From: Myxococcota bacterium
Lineage (GTDB): Bacteria > Myxococcota_A > UBA9160 > PR03
NCBI GenBank assembly: GCA_030066475.1
Contig: JASJBO010000184.1
Coordinates: 1-17,288, forward strand
Direction: 5' to 3'
Length of the DNA stretch: 17,288 bases
In this document: positions 1 through 10,718 of the stretch, one piece after another
Layout: the number at the start of each line of letters is the position of its first letter
Numbering within the stretch: position 1 is the first letter of the stretch
Notes under the pieces: generated by a model
Seen by the model: only the letters and a program-made list of their open reading frames with translations
The model's database searches: none
Told to the model about the DNA's origin: nothing
Made by a program: the position numbers and the translations under genes

Positions 1-1
1 G

Positions 2-1231
2 GTGATCGAGTACCTGGTGGCCGAGTTCAAGAAGGACCAGGGCATCGACCTGTCGCAGGACCCGATGGCGATGCAGCGCCTGCGCGAGGCCGCCGAGAAG
101 GCGAAGATCGAGCTGTCGAGCGCGCAGCAGACCGACATCAACCTGCCGTTCGTGACCGCCGACCAGAGCGGTCCGAAGCACATGAACCTGAAGCTGACGC
201 GGGCCAAGTTCGAGCAGCTGATCGAGGACCTGGTCGAGCGCACGCTGGCCCCCTGCCGGACCGCCCTCCAGGACGCCGGCCTGCAGACCTCCGAGATCCA
301 GGAGGTGGTGCTGGTGGGCGGCTCGACCCGCATCCCGCTGGTCCAGCAGAAGGTGACCGAGTTCTTCGGCAAGGAGCCCCACAAGGGCGTGAACCCCGAC
401 GAGGTGGTGGCGATCGGCGCCGCGGTACAGGGCGGCGTGCTGGCCGGCGAGGTGAGCGACGTCCTGCTGCTCGACGTGACGCCGCTCTCGCTCGGCATCG
501 AGACGCTCGGCGGCGTGATGACCAAGCTGATCGAGAAGAACACCACGATCCCCACCAAGCGCAGCCAGACCTTCTCGACCGCCAGCGACAGCCAGCCCCA
601 GGTCGAGATCCGGGTGCTCCAGGGCGAGCGCGAGATGGCGGGCGGCAACCGCGAGCTGGGCCGGTTCATCCTGGACGGCATTCCGCCCGCGCCGCGCGGC
701 GTGCCGCAGATCGAGGTGACCTTCGACATCGACGCCAACGGGATCCTGGCGGTGCACGCGCAGGACAAGGCCACCAGCAAGGAGCAGTCGATCCGGATCG
801 AGGGCAGTGGCGGCCTCGACAAGGACGAGATCGACCGCATGGTGCGCGACGCCGAGAGCCACGCCAGCGAGGACCGCGAACGCCGTGACCTGATCGAGAA
901 GCGGAACCAGCTCGACTCGGTGATCTACGGCGCCGAGAAGACGCTGAGCGAGAACCAGGACAAGATCCCCGAGGCCGACCGCACGAAGATGGAGGGCGTG
1001 CTCTCCGAGGCCAAGGGGGAGCTCGAGAGCGAGGATGCGGCGAAGCTCGACGCGGCCCGCCAGCGCGTCGAGACCGCCATGCACTCGATCGCGGAGGCGC
1101 TCTACAAGACGCAGGCCGGCGACGCGGCCGGGGGCGCCGGGGCCGCGCCGGGCGGCGACGCCCCCCCCGGCGGCGGCGGCGGCGACGAGGACGTGATCGA
1201 CGCCGAGTACACCGAAGAGAAGGGGGACTAG
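2..1231 (+). CDS. dnaK: Chaperone DnaK (Hsp70), C-terminal part, 5' truncated by window edge
   Basis: Hsp70 ATPase chaperone that binds and refolds unfolded polypeptides in the cytosol with DnaJ and GrpE. Only the last 409 residues are present. The first visible residues align with about residue 230 of the roughly 640-residue family, so the start lies upstream of the window. Visible landmarks are the end of the nucleotide-binding domain ([42 protein letters not shown]), the interdomain linker with [16 protein letters not shown], the substrate-binding beta domain ([35 protein letters not shown]) and the helical lid. The C-terminus is a Gly/Pro/Ala-rich linker followed by the acidic [15 protein letters not shown] tail, close to the usual DDVVDAEFEE ending. 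The next gene starts 7 nt downstream, which suggests a heat-shock operon. Identity is certain from sequence similarity. Operon membership is inferred from spacing. Confidence 0.98.
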   Translation: MIEYLVAEFKKDQGIDLSQDPMAMQRLREAAEKAKIELSSAQQTDINLPFVTADQSGPKHMNLKLTRAKFEQLIEDLVERTLAPCRTALQDAGLQTSEIQEVVLVGGSTRIPLVQQKVTEFFGKEPHKGVNPDEVVAIGAAVQGGVLAGEVSDVLLLDVTPLSLGIETLGGVMTKLIEKNTTIPTKRSQTFSTASDSQPQVEIRVLQGEREMAGGNRELGRFILDGIPPAPRGVPQIEVTFDIDANGILAVHAQDKATSKEQSIRIEGSGGLDKDEIDRMVRDAESHASEDRERRDLIEKRNQLDSVIYGAEKTLSENQDKIPEADRTKMEGVLSEAKGELESEDAAKLDAARQRVETAMHSIAEALYKTQAGDAAGGAGAAPGGDAPPGGGGGDEDVIDAEYTEEKGD

Positions 1232-1238
1232 GGCGCCC

Positions 1239-1663
1239 GTGAGTCGACAGCGACCCAGCGACCCCGTCGCCGAGTGGTTCGGCGGCCTCGACGAGCGCGT
1301 CGGCATCGACCGCTGGCAGCCGGCGGCCGACGTGTACGAGACCGAGAAGGCGATCGTCGTGCGTTGCGAGCTCTCGGGCGTCGCCAGTAGCGACGTCCAG
1401 GTGACCGTCGACGGCGACCTGCTGCGCATCCGCGGCGTGCGCAAGCCGCGCATGGAGGCGGAGGCGCAGCGCCTGCACCGGATGGAGATCGCCTTCGGTC
1501 CCTTCGAGCGGCTGCTGCGCATCCAGGTGCCGTTCGAGCGCAGCCAGGTCTCGGCCCGGCTCGAAGAGGGCTTCCTGCGCGTGACGCTGCCGAAGCGGCT
1601 GCCCGCCCAGCGGCGCGTCGAGATCCGGAGCGAGCCGGGCGATGGCCCCGAGGGCGGTGCCCG

Positions 1664-1667
<4 letters not shown>
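1239..1667 (+). CDS. Small heat-shock protein, Hsp20 / alpha-crystallin family
   Basis: ATP-independent holdase chaperone of 142 aa that keeps unfolding proteins soluble for DnaK or proteases. An alpha-crystallin domain spans roughly residues 24-120, with the typical opening (DVYETEKAIVVRCELSGV), a DVQVTVDGDLLRIRG strand pair and the closing GFLRVTLPKR, the family's GxLxxxLPK signature. Both flanking extensions are short. The chosen start is a GTG 7 nt after the dnaK stop, with a purine-rich GAGAAGGGGG stretch at the dnaK 3' end as ribosome-binding site. No ATG gives a complete domain. The stop overlaps the lon start as ATGA, so translation is probably coupled. The dnaK-hsp20-lon order joins holding, refolding and degradation functions. 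Confidence 0.93.
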
Positions 1668-4101
<2,434 letters not shown>

Positions 4102-4102
<1 letters not shown>

Positions 4103-4887
4103 TGGCGCCCGGCCGGGCCCTCGTGCTCGGCCTCCTCGCACTGCCGCTGCTGGGCGGCTGCGTCGGCGCGGCGACCCACCGGAAGGTGGTCGCGGAGCGG
4201 GACGCCCTGGCCGAGCGGCTGCGCAGCGCGGAGGCGACCAACCAGTCGCTCGAGAGCGAGCGGATCCGGGTGCTCGAAGAGCACGAGGACCTGCGCGAGC
4301 GCCACGAGACGCTCGACGTCGAGGCGCGCAAGCTCCGGATCGAGCACGCCTCGCTGTCGGCCGACCTGGCCGAGAAGACCGAGACGCTCGAGGAGCTCCA
4401 GTCGACCTATCAGGGACTCGTGGACGATCTCGAGACGGAGCTGGCCGCGGGCGAGATCCAGATCCGCCAGCTCCGCGACGGCCTCCAGCTCAACCTGAGC
4501 CAGGAGATCCTGTTCCCGTCCGGCTCGGCGCAGCTCACGTCGCGCGGCACCGGCGTCATCGCGCGGGTCGCCGGTCAGCTCCAGGACGACCGCTACCGCG
4601 TGCAGGTGGTGGGTCACTCCGACGACCAGAAGATCGGGGGAGCGCTGGCGAAGCGCTATCCCTCCAACTGGGAGCTGGCGGGCGCGCGCGCGGCGGGCGT
4701 GGTGCGCGTGCTCGAGAGCGAGGGCGTGGTCGCGGCGCGGCTCGCCGCCATGTCGCTGGGCGAGCACCATCCCGTCGCCACGAACGAGACGGCCGAGGGT
4801 CGCGCCCGCAATCGCCGCATCGAGATCCGGCTGATCCCGCTCGAGCCGGGTGAGGCTCGGGCCGCCGCGGCGCCCGACCCGCGGTGA
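4102..4887 (+). CDS. OmpA-family outer-membrane lipoprotein with coiled-coil stalk
   Basis: A 261-aa envelope protein. It begins with a lipoprotein signal peptide (hydrophobic residues 6-17) and a lipobox LGGC with the acylated Cys at residue 20. The following Val is not an inner-membrane retention Asp, so outer-membrane sorting is likely. Residues about 25-130 are charged and heptad-like (many E/R/L, e.g. AEKTETLEELQST), indicating a long coiled coil. Residues about 135-245 form an OmpA/MotB peptidoglycan-binding domain: ILFPSGSAQLTSRG, VVGHSDD, SNWELAGARA and NRRIEIRL. The likely role is to tether the outer membrane to peptidoglycan. The ATG shares one base with the lon stop (TGATG), so it is translationally coupled to lon. 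The specific partner is unknown. Pal is a less likely identity because of the long coiled-coil insertion. Confidence 0.88.
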
Positions 4888-4966
4888 GCGTCGCCGCCCC
4901 TGCGGGGCGCGGCCCGGATCGCGCCTGAATGCGCCGCCGCGCGCGGCCGTCGAAGGACGCGCTGGC

Positions 4967-4972
4967 TATCAT
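4967..4972 (+). promoter_or_regulatory. Possible -10 element (TATCAT) before the secreted-protein gene
   Basis: TATCAT stands out in a GC-rich 157-nt gap and lies 72 nt before the GTG start of the next gene. No convincing -35 hexamer is visible 16-18 nt upstream, so this is a weak candidate based on position and AT content only. Confidence 0.25.
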
Positions 4973-5044
4973 GCCCGCGGGTCGGGCGCGACGCGCTCGG
5001 GTGCCGGCGCACCGACCCCCGGGACCGAAGCGAGGGAGAGTGCC

Positions 5045-5476
5045 GTGAACGCCGCACGCCGTGGAACGATCTTCGCCCTGTTGCTGGCCGTCGCAGCCCT
5101 GCTGCTGGCGGGCTCCGCCCCCCCCGCGCAGGCGGCGAAGGGCAAGAGCACCGAGAACGAGGCCGAGTTCCTCGGCTTCGACGCCGAGGCCAAGACCGTC
5201 ACGGTCAAGATCCGGAAGCAGGGCAAGGGGCCGAACCGCAAGCTCCTGAAGAAGAACCAGAAGGTCACCTTCAAGGTCAAGCCCGAGGGCTCGGTGCTGA
5301 CCCGCACGACGGTCAAGATCAACGGCATGAAGTCCGAGCTGACCGATCTGCCCGAGGGCAAGCGGATCCGCATCCGCTGGGTGCCCGACGACACCGAGGA
5401 GGGCGCCTTCTTCGCGCGCGGCATCGACGCCGTCATGAGCGAAGAGGAGTTCGAGGCCAAGTACGGCAAGGAGTAG
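5045..5476 (+). CDS. Small secreted lysine-rich protein of unknown function
   Basis: I do not recognise the family. The 143-aa protein has a clear Sec signal peptide: positive N-region with Arg5-Arg6, hydrophobic core about residues 9-23, and signal-peptidase site AQA|AKG after residue 30. The mature part is basic in its first half (KIRKQGKGPNRKLLKKNQK) and acidic at its end (MSEEEFEAKYGKE). It alternates strand-like segments (AEFLGFDAEAKTVTVKI, QKVTFKVKPEGSVL, KRIRIRWVPDD), which suggests a small beta-barrel of OB or SH3 type exported to the periplasm. The GTG start is chosen because it follows a GAGGGAG ribosome-binding site and begins exactly at the signal peptide. An open frame extends upstream but would bury the signal. 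The gene stands alone and ends before a hairpin terminator. Confidence 0.8.
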   Translation: MNAARRGTIFALLLAVAALLLAGSAPPAQAAKGKSTENEAEFLGFDAEAKTVTVKIRKQGKGPNRKLLKKNQKVTFKVKPEGSVLTRTTVKINGMKSELTDLPEGKRIRIRWVPDDTEEGAFFARGIDAVMSEEEFEAKYGKE

Positions 5477-5508
5477 CGATCTCGAGCGCCCGGCCGCGAC
5501 ACACCCAG

Positions 5509-5550
5509 CGCGGGGGCGAGGCGTCGCAGCCTCGTCCCCGCGTTCGTTTC
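5509..5550 (+). terminator. Rho-independent terminator after the secreted-protein gene
   Basis: A 14-bp stem (CGCGGGGGCGAGGC paired with GCCTCGTCCCCGCG, one G-T pair) encloses a 6-nt loop GTCGCA and is followed by the T-enriched run TTCGTTTCC. It lies 32 nt past the stop and separates this gene from the flavin reductase gene. The T tract is interrupted, as is common in GC-rich genomes. Confidence 0.6.
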
Positions 5551-5589
5551 CCGACCCGCAGCCGTCTTCCGCGGCCATACGGAGGTCCG

Positions 5590-6084
5590 ATGCCCCTCGA
5601 CCCGCAACGGTTCAAGGCCGCCCTGCGCCGCTGGGCGAGCGGCGTCACGATCGTCACGACGCGCTCCGGCGAGCAGCGGCTCGGCATGACGGTCTCGGCC
5701 TTCAGCAGCGTCTCGCTCGATCCGCCGCTGGTGCTGGTGTGCGCCGACAAGAGGGCGAAGACCCGGCCGGTGATCGCCGAGAGCGGGGTGTTCGCGGTGA
5801 ACGTGCTGGCGGCCGACCAGCAGGAGCTGTCGAACCGCTTCGCCACCGACGGCAACGAGGCGGTGCGCTTCGACGGCCTCGACTGCGAGAGCGGCGAGAG
5901 CGGCGCGCCCTGGCTGCCCGAGACCGCCGCCGTGCTCGACTGTCGCCTGGCGGCGACCCACGACGCGGGCGACCACGTGATCTTCGTGGGCGAGGTGCTG
6001 GACGCCGCGGTCAGCGAGCGCGAGCCGCTGCTCTACTGCGACGCGGCCTACCGCGCGCTGGCGCCGCGCGAGTCGGCGGGTTGA
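5590..6084 (+). CDS. Flavin reductase-like FMN-binding split-barrel protein
   Basis: A 164-aa member of the flavin reductase-like family, whose members reduce FMN/FAD with NAD(P)H for a partner oxygenase. Family hallmarks run from the N-terminus: RFKAALRRWASGVTIVTT, then the FMN-contact segment GMTVSAFSSVSLDPPLVLV at about residues 36-54, then GVFAVNVLAADQQELSNRFA. The C-terminal part carries DHVIFVGEVLDA and PLLYCDAAYRAL. Length is normal for the short single-domain form. The ATG is preceded by a strong GGAGG four bases upstream. Its stop overlaps the TTG start of the dehydrogenase gene (TTGA), so the two are probably co-translated. No oxygenase partner is visible in the window, so the acceptor of the reduced flavin is unknown. 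Confidence 0.9.
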   Translation: MPLDPQRFKAALRRWASGVTIVTTRSGEQRLGMTVSAFSSVSLDPPLVLVCADKRAKTRPVIAESGVFAVNVLAADQQELSNRFATDGNEAVRFDGLDCESGESGAPWLPETAAVLDCRLAATHDAGDHVIFVGEVLDAAVSEREPLLYCDAAYRALAPRESAG

Positions 6085-6851
6085 GCGAAGACCCCTCGCG
6101 GCGCTTCCGGCTCGACGGGCGCGTCGCGGTCGTGACCGGCGCGTCGTCGGGCATCGGGGAGGCGCTCGCCGCGGGGCTGGCCGGTGCCGGCGCGCGCGTG
6201 GTCGTGACCGCGCGGCGCGCCGAGGCGCTCGAGGCGCTGGCCGCGCGGCTGGGTGGCGGCGCGGAGGCGATCGCCTGCGACGTCGGCCGGGCCGACGAGG
6301 TCGAGCGCCTGGTGGCGGAGACCCGCGCGCGCTGCGGCCGGATCGACGTGCTGGTCAACAACGCCGGCTTCGTCGAGGTGGTGCCCGCCGAGGAGGAGCC
6401 AGTCGCGACCTTCGAGGCGGTGGTGAACGTGAACCTGGCCGGCGTGTTCCGCTGTGCCCAGGGCTTCGGCCGCGAGATGCTCGCCGCCGGCCACGGCGCG
6501 ATCGTGAACGTGGGCTCGATCCTGGGCGTGGTGGGTGTCGGGCAGATCCCGCAGGCGAGCTATGCCGCCTCGAAGGGCGGCGTCGTGAACCTCACCCGTG
6601 AGCTGGCGGCGCAGTGGGCGCGGCGCGGCGTGCGCGTGAACGCGCTGTGCCCCGCCTGGTTCCCGACCGAGATGACCGACGACATGTTCGCGGACGTGGC
6701 CTCGCAGAAGTGGATGCGCGGCCGCACGCCGATGGGACGCCCGGGACGCCTCGACGAGCTGGTCGGCCCGCTGCTGTTCCTGGCCTCCGACGCGTCGAGC
6801 TACGTCACCGGCGCGACGCTGATGGTGGACGGCGGCTGGACCTGCGTGTGA
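6081..6851 (+). CDS. Short-chain dehydrogenase/reductase (SDR, FabG-like)
   Basis: A 256-aa classical SDR that oxidises or reduces a hydroxyl/carbonyl substrate with NAD(P)(H). The Rossmann motif TGASSGIG is at residues 19-26, NNAG at 93-96, and the catalytic set is Asn118, Ser146, Tyr161 and Lys165 (YAASK). The C-terminal PMGRPGRLDELVGPLLFLASDASSYVTG and MVDGGW match the family's dimer-interface end. Arg after the first beta strand (VVVTARR) hints at NADP(H) preference, which is inference. The substrate cannot be read from sequence. The start is a TTG overlapping the flavin reductase stop (TTGA). It is chosen because no ATG or GTG lies between the stop and the nucleotide-binding motif, and 18 residues before the motif is normal. 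It ends 17 nt from the tRNA on the opposite strand. Confidence 0.92.
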   Translation: MSEDPSRRFRLDGRVAVVTGASSGIGEALAAGLAGAGARVVVTARRAEALEALAARLGGGAEAIACDVGRADEVERLVAETRARCGRIDVLVNNAGFVEVVPAEEEPVATFEAVVNVNLAGVFRCAQGFGREMLAAGHGAIVNVGSILGVVGVGQIPQASYAASKGGVVNLTRELAAQWARRGVRVNALCPAWFPTEMTDDMFADVASQKWMRGRTPMGRPGRLDELVGPLLFLASDASSYVTGATLMVDGGWTCV

Positions 6852-6868
6852 GCGGGGAGGGCGCCGGG

Positions 6869-6955
6869 TGGTGCGGCAGAGAGGATTCGAACCTCCACGG
6901 GGTTGCCCCCGCCAGCCCCTCAAGCTGGTGCGTCTACCAATTCCGCCACTGCCGC
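6869..6955 (-). tRNA. leuU: tRNA-Leu (anticodon GAG), CCA encoded
   Basis: Read on the minus strand, the 87-nt gene starts GCGGCAG, paired with CTGCCGC before discriminator A and an encoded CCA (6869-6871). The D-arm region GTGGCGGAATTGGTAGACGC is typical of leucine tRNAs. The anticodon stem CCAGC/GCTGG encloses the loop TTGAGGG, giving anticodon GAG for CUC/CUU codons. A long class II variable arm and the T-loop GGTTCGAATCC follow. It lies 66 nt downstream of secG on the same strand, as leuU follows secG in E. coli. The symbol is assigned by anticodon and this conserved position. Confidence 0.96.
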
Positions 6956-7021
6956 ACGAGCAGAGAACCATAACGAAGCCGCCCAGCGGGCGCAGCGCGC
7001 CGCGCCCCACGAGGCGGGTTG

Positions 7022-7468
7022 CTACGGCGTGACGGGCGGCTCCGCTTCGGGCGCTGGAGCGGGCTCGACGGCCGGCTCGGCGGCCGCCTGCGGCGCGGTC
7101 TCGGGCGCGGCGGGCGGAGCCACCTCTTCGAAGCCGCCCGCTGCGGGTTCGGGAGCGGGCGCGGGGGCGACCTCTTCGAAGGCGCCGCCGGCCGGATCCG
7201 CGGCGGCCGGGGGGTCCTCGAAGAAGGTGCCCGAGGAGCGCGTGTTGGCGATGTAGGAGAGCGACAGGCTGGTCACCATGAACAGGATCGCGGCGCCGGT
7301 GGTGAGGCGGGTCAGGAAGTTCCCGGCGCCGCGGCTGCCGAAGACGGTGTTGCTGGCGCCGCCGCCGAACACGGCGCCGATGTCGGCGCCCTTGCCGTGC
7401 TGCACCAGCACCACGACCACCAGAATGGCGCACACCACGACGTGGAGGACGGTGAGGAAGATCGTCAC
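7022..7468 (-). CDS. secG: Preprotein translocase subunit SecG with extended acidic tail
   Basis: Small inner-membrane subunit of the SecYEG protein-export channel, 148 aa. Two transmembrane helices are visible at residues about 2-22 and 55-73. The conserved cytoplasmic loop between them reads GADIGAVFGGGASNTVFGSRGAGNFL. The core of about 75 residues is typical. The remaining half is an Ala/Pro/Glu-rich tail with three FEE/FFED repeats (TFFEDP, AFEEVAP, GFEEVAP), longer than E. coli SecG at 110 aa. The GTG start follows a GGAGA ribosome-binding site six bases upstream, located inside the tpiA 3' end, and begins 2 nt after the tpiA stop. It is the last protein gene of the gap operon and is followed by tRNA-Leu. 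Confidence 0.95.
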   Translation of the reverse strand: MTIFLTVLHVVVCAILVVVVLVQHGKGADIGAVFGGGASNTVFGSRGAGNFLTRLTTGAAILFMVTSLSLSYIANTRSSGTFFEDPPAAADPAGGAFEEVAPAPAPEPAAGGFEEVAPPAAPETAPQAAAEPAVEPAPAPEAEPPVTP

Positions 7469-7470
7469 GA

Positions 7471-8229
7471 TCAGTCTCCTCGATCGTACCGGACGATCTG
7501 CGCGAAGGACTCGGGCTCGAGGCTGGCGCCACCGACCAGGGCGCCGTCGATGTCGGACTGGGCCATCAGCTCGGCGACGTTGTCGGGCTTGACGGAGCCG
7601 CCGTACTGGATGCGCATCTCGCCGCCGGCGTCGCCGAAGCGCTTGCGCAGGCGCTCGCGGATCATCGCGTGCACCTCCTGGGCCATCTCGGGCGTCGCGG
7701 TCTTGCCGGTGCCGATCGCCCAGACCGGCTCGTAGGCGATCACCGTCGCGGCGGCCTGCGCGTCGGCCACTCCCGCCAGGCTGCCGTCGAGCTGCCCGCC
7801 CACGACGTCGAAGGTGCGGCCGGCCTCGCGCTCGTCGAGCGTCTCGCCCACGCACACGATCGGCCGGATGCCGCGCGCATGGAGCGCCTCGGCCTTGCGG
7901 GCGACGAACTCGCTGGTCTCGCCGAAGATCTGGCGCCGCTCGCTGTGCCCGATGATGGCGTAGGCGCAGCCCAGGTCGACCAGCATGTCGGGCGCCACCT
8001 CGCCGGTGAAGGCGCCCTTGTCCTGGTCGTGCACGTTCTGCGCGGCGAGCGCCACGTTCGAGCCGCGCAGCGCCTCGCCGAGCGTGGACAGGGCGGTGAA
8101 GGGCGGGGCGAGCACGACGTCGACGTCGCCGGCGTCGGCCACCAGCGGGACGAACGCCTCGGCGAAGGCGCGCGCCTCGGCCAGCGTCTTGTGCATCTTC
8201 CAGTTGGCGGCGAGGATCGGTCGCGGCAC
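7471..8229 (-). CDS. tpiA: Triosephosphate isomerase
   Basis: Cytosolic TIM-barrel enzyme of 252 aa that interconverts dihydroxyacetone phosphate and glyceraldehyde 3-phosphate. Catalytic residues are visible: Asn9 and Lys11 in AANWKM, His95 in IIGHSERR, and the base Glu167 in AYEPVWAIGTGKTA, whose following residues form the flexible phosphate loop. The C-terminal QYGGSVKPDN and DGALVGGASL phosphate-binding segments are intact. Length is normal. The GTG start lies 2 nt after the pgk stop with GGAG eight bases upstream. An in-frame open stretch continues into pgk but is not coding. It is the third gene of the gap-pgk-tpiA-secG run. Confidence 0.97.
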   Translation of the reverse strand: MPRPILAANWKMHKTLAEARAFAEAFVPLVADAGDVDVVLAPPFTALSTLGEALRGSNVALAAQNVHDQDKGAFTGEVAPDMLVDLGCAYAIIGHSERRQIFGETSEFVARKAEALHARGIRPIVCVGETLDEREAGRTFDVVGGQLDGSLAGVADAQAAATVIAYEPVWAIGTGKTATPEMAQEVHAMIRERLRKRFGDAGGEMRIQYGGSVKPDNVAELMAQSDIDGALVGGASLEPESFAQIVRYDRGD

Positions 8230-8231
8230 GG

Positions 8232-9419
<1,188 letters not shown>

Positions 9420-9425
9420 CGCCCG

Positions 9426-10424
9426 CTACTGGCCCATCAGCAGCGCGAGGTCGACCACGCGGCACGAGTAGCCCCACTCGTTGTCGTACCACGAGAGCAC
9501 CTTCGCGAAGCGGCCGTCGTCCATCACCTTGGTGTACTCGGAGTCGAGGATCGACGAGTGCCCGTTGCCCTTGAAGTCCATCGACACGAGCGGCGTGTCG
9601 GCGACCTGGAGGACGCCCTTCATCGGGCCCTCGGCGGCCGCGCGCATGGCGTCGTTGATCGCCTCGGGGGTGGCGTCCTTGCCGAGCTGCAGCGACAGGT
9701 CGACGACCGAGACGTCCGGCGTCGGCACGCGCATCGCGTAGCCGTCGAGCTTGCCCTTCAGCTCCGGCATCACCAGCGCGATGGCGCGCGCAGCCCCGGT
9801 GCTGGTGGGGATCATCGACATCGCGGCCGCGCGCGCGCGCCGCAGGTCCTTGTGGGGCAGGTCGAGGATGCGCTGGTCGTTGGTGTAGGAGTGGATGGTG
9901 GTCATCCAGCCCTTCTCGATGCCCCAGTTGTCCTGGAGCACCTTGGCGACCGGCGCCAGGCAGTTCGTCGTGCACGAGGCGTTCGAGACCACCTGGTGCT
10001 TGCCGGCGTCGTAGTCGCCCTCGTTCACGCCCATCACGAAGGTGGCGTCGGGGTCCTTGGACGGGGCCGTGATGATCACGCGCTCGGCGCCGGCCTCGAG
10101 GTGCTTGCCCGCCCCGGCCCGGTCCTGGAACACGCCGGTCGACTCGAACACCACGGTCGCGCCGAGCTCCTTCCAGGGGAGCTTCGCCGGGTCGCGCTCG
10201 GCCGTGATCGGGATCTTCTTGCCGTCGACCACGATGGCGTCGCCGTCGGCCTCGACCTCGCCGGCATAGGCCCCGTGGACCGAGTCCCAGGCGAGCAGAT
10301 GCGCCAGCGTCTTGGCGTCGGTGATGTCGTTCACGCCGACGATCTCGATGTCCTTGCCCTGGGCCGCCCGGAACGCGAGCCGCCCGATTCGACCGAACCC
10401 GTTGATGCCTACCCGCAGCGTCAT
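9426..10424 (-). CDS. gap: Glyceraldehyde-3-phosphate dehydrogenase
   Basis: Cytosolic tetrameric NAD-dependent enzyme of 332 aa that makes 1,3-bisphosphoglycerate from glyceraldehyde 3-phosphate. The Rossmann motif VGINGFGRIGR is at residues 5-15, and Asp33 after the second beta strand (VGVND) favours NAD over NADP. The catalytic Cys151 sits in SNASCTTNC and the partner His178 in IHSYTNDQR. The C-terminal WYDNEWGYSCRVVDL is intact. The ATG at the motif-proximal position is preferred because it has AAGGA seven bases upstream. The frame stays open further upstream, but that sequence is not family-like. It is the first gene of the operon, divergent from acpS, so its promoter must lie in 10425-10742. 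Confidence 0.98.
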   Translation of the reverse strand: MTLRVGINGFGRIGRLAFRAAQGKDIEIVGVNDITDAKTLAHLLAWDSVHGAYAGEVEADGDAIVVDGKKIPITAERDPAKLPWKELGATVVFESTGVFQDRAGAGKHLEAGAERVIITAPSKDPDATFVMGVNEGDYDAGKHQVVSNASCTTNCLAPVAKVLQDNWGIEKGWMTTIHSYTNDQRILDLPHKDLRRARAAAMSMIPTSTGAARAIALVMPELKGKLDGYAMRVPTPDVSVVDLSLQLGKDATPEAINDAMRAAAEGPMKGVLQVADTPLVSMDFKGNGHSSILDSEYTKVMDDGRFAKVLSWYDNEWGYSCRVVDLALLMGQ

Positions 10425-10600
10425 GTCTGGTCCTTTCGCGTTGTGCCTCGTCCCGTGAAGGGCGCGGAATGTAGCGAGCTTTTCGCGTCGCCGGGAGCGT
10501 CCGGCCGGCGCCCGCGGGCGCCGTGCCCGAGCCGTCACGCAACCGCCACGCCGGCCGACCGATACGGATCATAGGAGGGGCACCGCCCGCGCCCGCGCAA

Positions 10601-10628
10601 GCCCCGCGGCCGCCTTGGGCCGCGGGGC
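10601..10628. repeat. Perfect 11-bp inverted repeat (hairpin) next to the direct repeats
   Basis: GCCCCGCGGCC and its exact complement GGCCGCGGGGC flank a 6-nt loop GCCTTG. There is no T tract on either strand, so it is not a standard terminator. It adjoins the direct repeats and may belong to the same extragenic element. Confidence 0.6.
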
Positions 10629-10630
10629 GC

Positions 10631-10718
10631 GCAGCGAGCCGTAGGCGAGCGAAGTCCATCGGGCCGGGGCTTGCAGCGAGCCGTAGGCGAAGTCCATCAG
10701 GCGGCGAGCGAAGTTCAT
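10631..10718. repeat. Degenerate direct repeats, three copies, upstream of acpS
   Basis: Copy 1 (10631-10660) and copy 2 (10673-10698) share GCAGCGAGCCGTAGGCGA and AAGTCCATC. Copy 1 has an extra GCGA. Copy 3 (10703-10718) is partial: GGCGAGCGAAGTTCAT. On the minus strand they read as repeated ATGGACTTCGCC...TACGGCTCGCTG units. The copies differ from one another by small insertions and single substitutions. Confidence 0.75.

Noticed and set aside
4895..4909. Small CGCCCC/GGGGCG hairpin after the lipoprotein gene
   Set aside because: The stem is 6 bp with a 3-nt loop and no T tract follows, so it cannot be told from chance in this GC-rich DNA.
10468..10473. TACATT on the minus strand as a -10 element for gap
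   Set aside because: No -35-like hexamer lies 16-18 nt upstream on that strand, and the match to TATAAT is poor.
10569..10718. A 49-codon minus-strand open frame starting ATGAACTTC, with AAGGGA upstream
   Set aside because: It is made of the direct repeats and the hairpin, has no recognisable domain, and its frame is a by-product of GC-rich repeat units. Kept as a repeat finding and not as a gene.
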